Source: Acidobacteriota bacterium
Lineage (GTDB): Bacteria > Acidobacteriota > Terriglobia > Terriglobales > Acidobacteriaceae
Assembly: GCA_023410055.1 (NCBI GenBank)
Contig: JAEYQK010000123.1
Location: forward strand, 8,464 to 72,463
Reading direction: 5' to 3'
DNA: 64,000 nucleotides
Of the stretch, positions 1-7,761 are shown in pieces. The translations under genes and the position numbers were made by a program. The notes under the pieces were generated by a model that was not told where the DNA came from, did not search any database, and worked only from the letters and a program-made list of their open reading frames with translations. Each line of letters opens with the position of its first letter. The stretch's first letter is position 1.

Positions 1-1
1 C

Positions 2-1516
<1,515 letters not shown>

Positions 1517-1903
1517 CTCGTGTAGCGACGGGGCTGTGCCCCGTCCACCATTAACTGAGAACTGACAACCGAGAACTGAGAACTGTTTTCCGCGCACACC
1601 AAGGGCGCGGGATTTTTTGAAGGGAAGAGCCTAAGGCGGGAGAGCTACCGGAAGAATTTTTCAGCAGAACAGCCTGTAACTTCCCAGGCTGCCGAAAGAG
1701 GCTGATGCGCTCTGGTGTACTGCTTCTGTGTTAGTAGATGCCGCTCAGCCTCTCACGGAAGCATGAAGATGTTTCGCTAGCAGGAATTTTTTCGCACCGT
1801 CCCATTAAGGGAACCGATTGTCGCAAAAGTGTGCAATAACAACGGTGGCCCAACGCCACACGCTCAGCGGACGGATAATGTGGGGACTTCCCAGCCGCCA
1901 ATA
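1517..1903. other. Intergenic region with two repeat words, no gene seen
   Basis: No convincing coding frame. It holds a perfect palindrome GACGGGGCTGTGCCCCGTCC at 1527-1546 (related copies at 27321, 41635 and 59189) and, at about 1551-1585, overlapping copies of the word GAACTGAGAACTG. It lies between convergent genes. Confidence 0.5.
1527..1546. repeat. Dispersed palindrome, GACGGGGC...GCCCCGTC family
   Basis: Perfect 20-bp inverted repeat, 11 bp after the carboxyltransferase stop. The same core recurs at 41635-41655 and 59189-59209, and a variant (GGACGGGAATAGTCCCGTCC) at 27321-27340. All copies are between genes or at gene ends. It could form a hairpin but lacks a T-run. Confidence 0.7.
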
Positions 1904-2500
1904 TCACTCCGCCCTCTCAAACGGCAGCGGCACCTTGACCCAAGCCATTCCCGCGGCGGCCGCGGCCTCGATTCCCATCTCAGTATCCTCAAACACAAGG
2001 CACTCTTCAGGCCGGACACCCAGTCGCTCCGCCGCCAGCAGAAACGGTTCCGGATGCGGCTTGCAGTTCTTGTAGTCCCCCGCGCAGACAATCGTCTCAA
2101 ATCTGTTAAGCAGTCCGAGCACGGTTAGTGACTTCGTCACGGAATCCCGGCGGCTTCCCGACACGACCGCAAATGGAATCTTCCCCTGCTGAGCCTCGAT
2201 ATGCTCCAGCACTTCGGGCACCGGCTTCAACGTCGGCAGCAGCTCGTAGTACAGCTTCTCCTTGCGTTCGGCAACTTCCTTCACCGGCATGTTCAGTCCG
2301 TGTAGCTTGTTGAGGTCGGCGATGATATCCATCGCGGGCTTCCCGCCCCAGGAGTAGAAGAGTTGTTCATCAAAAACGCAGCCCCATTCACCGAGAGCCG
2401 TCGTCCAGGCGACATAATGCAGCGGCATCGAGTCGGCGATCGTGCCGTCGCAGTCGAATAGATAGGCTCGAAATGAGCCAGCAGGTAATGCCAATTTCAT
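1904..2500 (-). CDS. HAD-superfamily phosphatase (beta-phosphoglucomutase-like)
   Basis: Cytoplasmic haloacid-dehalogenase hydrolase of 198 residues, the usual size for the phosphoglucomutase/phosphatase subfamily with a helical cap between motifs I and II. Motif I is LFDCDGT (nucleophile Asp16, acid/base Asp18), motif II is VVSGS, the motif III lysine is in KPHPEPF, and motif IV is VFEDTEMGIEAA. The subfamily dephosphorylates small sugar phosphates or acts as a mutase; the substrate cannot be read from sequence. It stands alone between a palindrome-bearing spacer and the divergent DUF362 gene. Confidence 0.85.
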   Translation of the reverse strand: MKLALPAGSFRAYLFDCDGTIADSMPLHYVAWTTALGEWGCVFDEQLFYSWGGKPAMDIIADLNKLHGLNMPVKEVAERKEKLYYELLPTLKPVPEVLEHIEAQQGKIPFAVVSGSRRDSVTKSLTVLGLLNRFETIVCAGDYKNCKPHPEPFLLAAERLGVRPEECLVFEDTEMGIEAAAAAGMAWVKVPLPFERAE

Positions 2501-2728
2501 TCGTGAGTTCCCTTTACTTGATTCTACCGACTCGATCCGACTTCGCGCCGCTCAAGCCCAGCAAAATTTCGCTCGCTCGGCTTGTGTAGCCTGCCAGGAG
2601 GACCGAAAAATCCCGTTCCGGCACGTTTAACGGTATTAACGTCCCGAACTGACCACACCGCACTACCATGACGATCCGCTTCAGCGTAAACTCCTGCTGC
2701 ATACATATCATGATGCGAGGCGGCTGAA

Positions 2729-3928
2729 ATGGGAGAGAGAAGGTCCAAGTACACTCGGCGTGAATTCATTCAGATAGGCTTGGGAGTCGCGGCCGGCGCT
2801 CCCCTGGTCCTTTCTAGCGCATGCGGCGGGAGCCCGTCTCAAACCGTCACGCCACCGGACAACACTCCTCCACGGGCCGACGCCAAAGTGGCCATTGTCC
2901 GTTGCACAACCTATGGCTCTGAGGTCCAGACCTCGCTGTCGCAGGCATTCGATCTTCTGACCGGAATCCCGCAGCTCGTAAGGGGAAAGGTCGTCACCGT
3001 AAAGGTCAACCTCACCATGGGCGGCACTTTCCCTGATCTGTTTGGCCGTCCAGCGACGGAATCCTATATCACGCATGGAGCAACTGCGATCGCACTCGCC
3101 TCACTTTTGCTTTCTTACGGTGCCAGCAAGGTCCGTTTCGTGGACTCCGTCGGCGTTGCCCAGCCCATGAGCCAGATTCTGACCATGGCCGGCTGGGACG
3201 TGACTACGCTGCTCGGACTCGGCAACGTGGAACTTGAGAACACTCGCAATCTCGGCAGCGGCACGCAGTATGGACAGCTGAACGTGTCGGGTGGCGGATA
3301 TTTATTCTCCTATTTCAAAGTGAATCACTGTTATTCCGATACTGACGTTTTCGTCTCTCTGGCGAAACTCAAGCAGCACTTGACCGCAGGCGTGACGCTT
3401 ACCACCAAGAACGTTTTTGGAATGACGCCTAATTCGCTCTACGGAGCCGACGCTCCTTCAGAAGACGGTCTCCCTAACCGCCTGAAGCTGATGCATGGGC
3501 AGGGAATTTCGGGTTGGGGGTCGGCTCCGCCTCCGGGTGCCAAGACCAGCATCGATCCGGGAAATGATCCCAGCGCACGCATTCCGCGAATCGTCGCCGA
3601 CGTGGCGGCAGCCCGGCCTATTCATCTCGCAATCATCGACGGCATCACGTCGATGAGCGGCGGGGAGGGGCCATGGGCAACCAACACTGCACCTATCGCT
3701 CCAGGCCTACTGATCGCCGGCCTGAATCCGATTTCGACCGATGCCGTTGGAACCGCCGTGATGGGCTATTCCAATCCGCGCGCGACACGCGGAACGCAGC
3801 CTTTCCAGACCTCCGACAACCACCTGCTTTTGGCGGAGTCAGCAGGAGTCGGAAGCGCCGACCTCTCCAAAATCAGCGTGCTCGGGCTGACGATCGATCA
3901 GGCCAAGTGCCCGTATCCGAGGCTCTAG
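2729..3928 (+). CDS. Tat-exported DUF362 family protein
   Basis: 399-residue exported protein. The N-terminus has a twin-arginine signal (YTRREFIQIG, then a hydrophobic stretch) ending in SSACGG, which could also be a lipobox. The rest matches the DUF362 family: KVAIVRCT near residue 52, VKVNLTMGG, repeated GA..I.LAS.LLSYGASKVRFVDS, and DVFVSLAKLKQHLTAGVTLTTKNVFGM-type text before a conserved LAIIDGITSMSGGEGP block. DUF362 proteins are often joined to ferredoxin domains; no Cys-rich cluster is present here. Tat export suggests folding before transport, perhaps with a cofactor. Function is unknown. It is followed by the esterase gene after 110 bp. Confidence 0.8.
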   Translation: MGERRSKYTRREFIQIGLGVAAGAPLVLSSACGGSPSQTVTPPDNTPPRADAKVAIVRCTTYGSEVQTSLSQAFDLLTGIPQLVRGKVVTVKVNLTMGGTFPDLFGRPATESYITHGATAIALASLLLSYGASKVRFVDSVGVAQPMSQILTMAGWDVTTLLGLGNVELENTRNLGSGTQYGQLNVSGGGYLFSYFKVNHCYSDTDVFVSLAKLKQHLTAGVTLTTKNVFGMTPNSLYGADAPSEDGLPNRLKLMHGQGISGWGSAPPPGAKTSIDPGNDPSARIPRIVADVAAARPIHLAIIDGITSMSGGEGPWATNTAPIAPGLLIAGLNPISTDAVGTAVMGYSNPRATRGTQPFQTSDNHLLLAESAGVGSADLSKISVLGLTIDQAKCPYPRL

Positions 3929-4038
3929 CACCTGCTACGGCTAGGGTCTTCAAACTTTACGTTTCTTGACTATCGCTTGTGGCGCAGATCGTGAGAAGAT
4001 GCAGTCGTTTTTCCATTTCAATTCAAGATGGAGTAGAT

Positions 4039-5298
4039 ATGAAGACCGCATTTCTGACTCTCGTCCTTCTGCCTTGCTTGTGTCTCCCGGCCATCGCGCA
4101 AGCGCCCCCGCAGATGTCGCAGGCAGAACGAGAAGCCCAGGCCAAAGCCCGCGCCGAGGCGATGATCGAGGCCGCCAAAAAGCCCGCAGTAGAAGACTTC
4201 AAACCCTCGACGATCAATCAGCAGGGGAAACAGTATCCTCAGGTCAACTCTGAGCGCCGCGTCCGTGCCCGTGTTGTCGCCCCCGATGCCCACACGGTAG
4301 CGCTGGATATTGATGCCGTTAAGTTCCCGCTGACCAAGGGCGAGGACGGCGCGTGGATCGGTACCTCTACTCCGCAGGACGAAGGTTTCCACTACTACCA
4401 GATTGTTGTCGATGGCGCACAGGTTCCGGATCCTGGCAGTCTCTACTTCTACGGCGCGAGCCGCTGGGGCAGTGGCGTCGAAGTTCCGGCCCAGGACGAC
4501 GCCTTCTACGCTCTGAAGGACGTACCGCATGGCCACCTGCGCGAGGTCCGCTTCTTCTCCAAGAGCGTCGGCGCGATGACCCGCTTCTTCGTCTACACTC
4601 CTCCTGACTATGACAAGGATCCGAAGCAGCGCTATCCCGTGCTGTATCTGCAACACGGCGGCGGCGAAGACGAGACCGGCTGGGGCAATCAAGGCCATAC
4701 CGGCTGGATCATGGATAACTTGATTGCCGCCGGAAAAGCCAAGCCGTTCATCATCGTGATGGCCAGCGGCAACGTCAGGCCCGCCGGAGCCCCTGCTCCC
4801 GGACCGGCAGCTGGAGCTCCCGGCGCTGCGCCTGGTGCTCCCGGGCGTCCCGCTGGACCCGGCGGTTTCCCGCGCATGTTCAACTTCAGCGGCTTCGAGC
4901 GCTACGTCATCGACGATCTGATTCCCTACGTCGACGCGAACTTCCGCACGATTGCCGATCAGCCGCACCGCGCCATGTCTGGTCTATCGATGGGCGGCAT
5001 GCAGACCCGCATGGTCACGATGGCGAATTTGGACAAGTTTTCGCACATCGGGATCTTCAGCGGCGGCAGCATCGCCCCCTCGGACATCAAGGACATGGAC
5101 GCCTTCAAGAAGCAGGTGAAGCTCGTGTTCATCAGCTACGGTAGCCGCGAAAACGGTGCCACAGGCAAGGCGAACGTCGAAGCCTTGAAGCAGGCTGGCG
5201 TCAACAGCGCTTGGTATGAGTCACCGCAGACTGCCCACGAATGGCAGAGCTGGCGGCGCAGCCTGTACCAGTTCGCTCCGCTGTTGTTCCAGAAATAG
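4039..5298 (+). CDS. Secreted esterase, CE1/esterase-D-like with N-terminal E-set domain (paralogue 1)
   Basis: Predicted secreted serine esterase of 419 residues. The ATG at 4039 is preferred over an in-frame start 60 bp upstream because it is preceded by GGAG at proper spacing and opens a clean signal peptide (MKTAFLTLVLLPCLCLPAIA). Residues 70-150 form a glycogen-debranching-like E-set module (RVVAPDAHTVALDI). Residues 165-419 are an alpha/beta hydrolase with the nucleophile in GLSMGG (Ser317) and the catalytic His in TAHEWQSWR (His400). This is the architecture of xylan-associated feruloyl/acetyl esterases, so a hemicellulose side-chain role is likely but unproven. A Pro/Gly/Ala-rich loop fills residues about 245-275. 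Two paralogues lie at 34178 and 46166; the latter is about 87% identical over residues 51-240 by eye. Confidence 0.85.
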   Translation: MKTAFLTLVLLPCLCLPAIAQAPPQMSQAEREAQAKARAEAMIEAAKKPAVEDFKPSTINQQGKQYPQVNSERRVRARVVAPDAHTVALDIDAVKFPLTKGEDGAWIGTSTPQDEGFHYYQIVVDGAQVPDPGSLYFYGASRWGSGVEVPAQDDAFYALKDVPHGHLREVRFFSKSVGAMTRFFVYTPPDYDKDPKQRYPVLYLQHGGGEDETGWGNQGHTGWIMDNLIAAGKAKPFIIVMASGNVRPAGAPAPGPAAGAPGAAPGAPGRPAGPGGFPRMFNFSGFERYVIDDLIPYVDANFRTIADQPHRAMSGLSMGGMQTRMVTMANLDKFSHIGIFSGGSIAPSDIKDMDAFKKQVKLVFISYGSRENGATGKANVEALKQAGVNSAWYESPQTAHEWQSWRRSLYQFAPLLFQK

Positions 5299-5355
5299 AA
5301 GCTACCCGTTTTGTTGTTTGGGAAGGGTACGGCTCCACAAGCCGCTGAAGAAGCT

Positions 5356-5404
5356 TCTTCTTGGGTAGGGCACGGCTTGGGTAGGGCACGGCTTTAGCCG
5401 TGCC
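5356..5404. repeat. Dispersed palindrome, GGGCACGGC...GCCGTGCC family
   Basis: GGGCACGGCTTTAGCCGTGCC (5384-5404) preceded by a partial tandem GTAGGGCACGGCTTGG. Related palindromes lie at 7332-7354 and 38429-38448. It lies in the spacer between the esterase and its likely terminator. Confidence 0.6.
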
Positions 5405-5487
5405 GATCAGTCACGCATGACCTCAGGGGCTTTAGCCCCTGAGGTGAGCTTATGATTGATCCCGAGATAGCTTTAGCCATCAAACAA

Positions 5488-5523
5488 AAAGCCCACTCAG
5501 GCCTGATGGCTTGAGTGGGCTTT
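5488..5523. terminator. Bidirectional terminator-like hairpin between convergent genes
   Basis: AAAGCCCACTCA ... TGAGTGGGCTTT pairs over 12 bp with a 12-nt loop, flanked by A-rich sequence on the left and T-rich on the right, so it could stop transcription from both the esterase and the CoA-transferase gene. A near-copy (CCCCACTCAAACC...GCTTGAGTGGGG) sits at 46117-46152 after the paralogous esterase. Confidence 0.7.
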
Positions 5524-5529
5524 GCTTTG

Positions 5530-5577
5530 TAGCGCCGGACTCCAGTCCGGCAGAGGTCGACCTGAAGTTCGGCGCTA
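5530..5577. repeat. Dispersed palindrome, GCCGGACT...AGTCCGGC family
   Basis: TAGCGCCGGACTCCAGTCCGG followed by GGCGCTAC. The reverse complement of the same unit occurs at 46068-46090 and 62900-62922. Here and at 46 kb it directly follows the esterase terminator hairpin, suggesting the 3' flank was copied with the gene. Confidence 0.7.
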
Positions 5578-5603
5578 CGCTGATACAGGAACTAAGGCAG
5601 CAA

Positions 5604-7148
5604 TTACTCTGACTGCGCCTTCATGCTGCCGCAGCGCACGTATCGATTGTGCCAGCTCAGCGCTTCGCTCAAGATGTGCGGCGTGTGTGCGCCATACGCG
5701 ACCCGCTCCGCACGATTGTAGTAATCACGCAGCATCGGACGATAATCCGGGTGCGCGCAATTCTCGATAATAAGCTTAGCGCGCTGCTTCGGCGACAAGC
5801 CTCGCAGATCGGCCAGTCCCTGATCGGTGATAACTACTTGAACGTCGTGCTCGGTGTGATCTACGTGCGAGACCATCGGCACGATCGTCGAAATCTGGCC
5901 CTTCTGCGCCAGCGACGGAGCCATGAACACGGCAATGTACGAATTTCGCGCGAAATCGCCCGAACCGCCGATGCCGTTCATGATGCGCGATCCCATGATG
6001 TGCGTCGAATTCACGTTGCCGTAGATGTCGGCCTCGATCATCGCATTCGTCGCGATCACGCCCAGGCGTCTGATTATGCCCGGATTATTGGACAATTCTT
6101 GCGGACGCAAAACAATCTTGTCCTTGTAGTTCTTGATGTTCTTCATCACGTGATCAAGGCAGTCCGGACCGAGTGAGATGGCCGTGGCGGACGCACACAC
6201 CAGCTTGCCCTTGTCCATCAGGTCGATCATGCCATCCTGGATCACTTCGGTGTATGCGGTTAGGTTCTCGAACGGAGCATCGCCCAATCCATACAACACG
6301 GCATTCGCAATGTTGCCGACGCCCGACTGCAACGGCAGCAAGTTCTCCGGCATGCGACCCTTCTTGACTTCGGTCGCAAGGAACTCGAGCAAGTGCCCGG
6401 CAATCGCTTGCGATGCTTTGTCAGGCGCTTTGAATGCACTGTTGCGATCCGGAATGTCCGTGTGAACAACACCAACAACCTTATCGAGCGGCACCCGCAA
6501 ATACGGCTCACCGATGCGATCACCGGGCTTGACCAGAGGAATCGGTATGCGATTCGGCGGCGAGTCGAGTCCGTAGTAGATGTCGTGCATGCCTTCGAGT
6601 TCCATCGGTTGCCACGAACATACTTCGAGAATGACCTTGTCGGCCTGCTCGATCCAGGTCTTGTTGTTGCCGATGGATGTGCTCGGTATGAGGCGTCCGT
6701 CTTCGAGGATGGCGGTAACTTCGATAACGGCGAAATCCAACTTGCCGAGGAAACCATACTCCACGTATTGCGCTACGTGGCTCAGGTGGATGTCGGTGTA
6801 CTCCGCCTCGCCGGCATTGATGCGCTTGCGCATCTCCGGATCAGACTGATAGGGCAGTCGGAACTGCACGCCGCCCGACTTGCCGAGAGCGCCGTCAAGC
6901 TCAGGGCCGGTCGACGCGCCGGTGAACACATTGACTTTCAGTTTCTTCCCTTCCAGGTCGGCTTGGCTAATGCGCTTCGCCAAAGCCAAAGGCACTGCCT
7001 TGGCATGACCCGATCCGGTGAATCCGCTCAGACCGATCTGCGCACCTGAAGGAATCAGCGCCGCGGCTTCCTCAGCCGACATGACACGCTGGGCTAATGT
7101 TTTATTTTGTACTCGAGAATCACTTCCTGGGGCCGGACTAGAAGACAT
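5604..7148 (-). CDS. Acetyl-CoA hydrolase / succinyl-CoA:acetate CoA-transferase family protein
   Basis: Cytoplasmic class I CoA-transferase of 514 residues, close to the family's usual ~500. Glycine-rich CoA-binding text QIGLSGFTGSGHAKAV lies at 37-52 and VFTGASTGPELDGAL at 74-88. The conserved block LTAYTEVIQDGMIDL carries the expected catalytic glutamate (Glu301). C-terminal MNGIGGSGDFARNSY is the typical oxyanion/substrate loop of this family. Members swap CoA between acetate and succinyl-CoA or hydrolyse acetyl-CoA. With the acetate transporter at 22147 this points to acetate handling, but the two genes are not linked. It is monocistronic, with a terminator-like hairpin 80 bp after its stop. 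Confidence 0.88.
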   Translation of the reverse strand: MSSSPAPGSDSRVQNKTLAQRVMSAEEAAALIPSGAQIGLSGFTGSGHAKAVPLALAKRISQADLEGKKLKVNVFTGASTGPELDGALGKSGGVQFRLPYQSDPEMRKRINAGEAEYTDIHLSHVAQYVEYGFLGKLDFAVIEVTAILEDGRLIPSTSIGNNKTWIEQADKVILEVCSWQPMELEGMHDIYYGLDSPPNRIPIPLVKPGDRIGEPYLRVPLDKVVGVVHTDIPDRNSAFKAPDKASQAIAGHLLEFLATEVKKGRMPENLLPLQSGVGNIANAVLYGLGDAPFENLTAYTEVIQDGMIDLMDKGKLVCASATAISLGPDCLDHVMKNIKNYKDKIVLRPQELSNNPGIIRRLGVIATNAMIEADIYGNVNSTHIMGSRIMNGIGGSGDFARNSYIAVFMAPSLAQKGQISTIVPMVSHVDHTEHDVQVVITDQGLADLRGLSPKQRAKLIIENCAHPDYRPMLRDYYNRAERVAYGAHTPHILSEALSWHNRYVRCGSMKAQSE

Positions 7149-7761
7149 ATATTAAAGACACCTTTCCGCTTGCACGTAAGTACGGGTATGAAAACAAGAA
7201 GAAGGAACACCTTAGAATAACAAAACAGCAGCTCAGGACGCCATCGGAGAGCGATTTACTTCCACTCTTAAAGCAACTAAATTCCACTCTTGCAGTTCTG
7301 CTCGCCTCCAAGTTCACCCATTTTTTGGGAAGGGCACGGCTTCAACTCGTGCCGCCTAAATAGCGTCGAATCAGTGGTGTTCAGCGCTGAGGTTACCCCT
7401 TCAGGGCCCAACACAACCTTGACCCCAGCCTGAAAACTCGTGTCAAGCGTCGAAACTCTCCACTTCGCCGCAACCCATTCAATTCGAAGCACATATATCC
7501 CTCTCCACGCTGTCGGGATTCCCCCCGCAGAACTGCTAATGTTGAATAGGGGTACTCAGCCAAGGTCCAAGATCGATCCGCAGACAGATCGACCTCTTAA
7601 GTCCTTTGTTTCTGCCACTTAGCTATTGGCCACAGTCAGATCGATGGGCTAAATAGCCCAGAATCAAAGACTTACGTTTTAACTTCGGTGGGGGGGGTAC
7701 CCACCCTGTGGAAAACTACGGATGGCGTACGTAGCCGACAGCTCACTGGGAAGAAGAAGTA
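7149..7761. other. 613-bp intergenic region with dispersed repeats
   Basis: No coding frame is supported; small open frames here have no recognisable domain and overlap repeats. It holds GGGCACGGCTTCAACTCGTGCCG at 7332-7354 and, at 7689-7715, a G-run/GGGTACCC motif followed by CACCCTGTGGAAAA. The latter recurs at 18182-18214. Confidence 0.5.
7689..7715. repeat. GGGTACCC/CCTGTGGAAAA dispersed element
   Basis: A G-run, GGGTACCC and CACCCTGTGGAAAA in 27 bp. A second copy with the same ACCCTGTGGAAAA tail is at 18182-18214. Both lie between genes. The TGTGGAAAA end resembles a degenerate DnaA box, which is probably chance. Confidence 0.5.

Noticed and set aside
4018..4968. Long open frame (316 codons) opposite esterase 1, mirrored by one opposite esterase 3
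   Set aside because: Repeated in the paralogue only because the sense genes are paralogous; no signal peptide, ribosome site or domain.
7440..7622. 60-codon open frame in the spacer before polA
   Set aside because: No ribosome site, no domain, and unremarkable composition in a repeat-bearing spacer.
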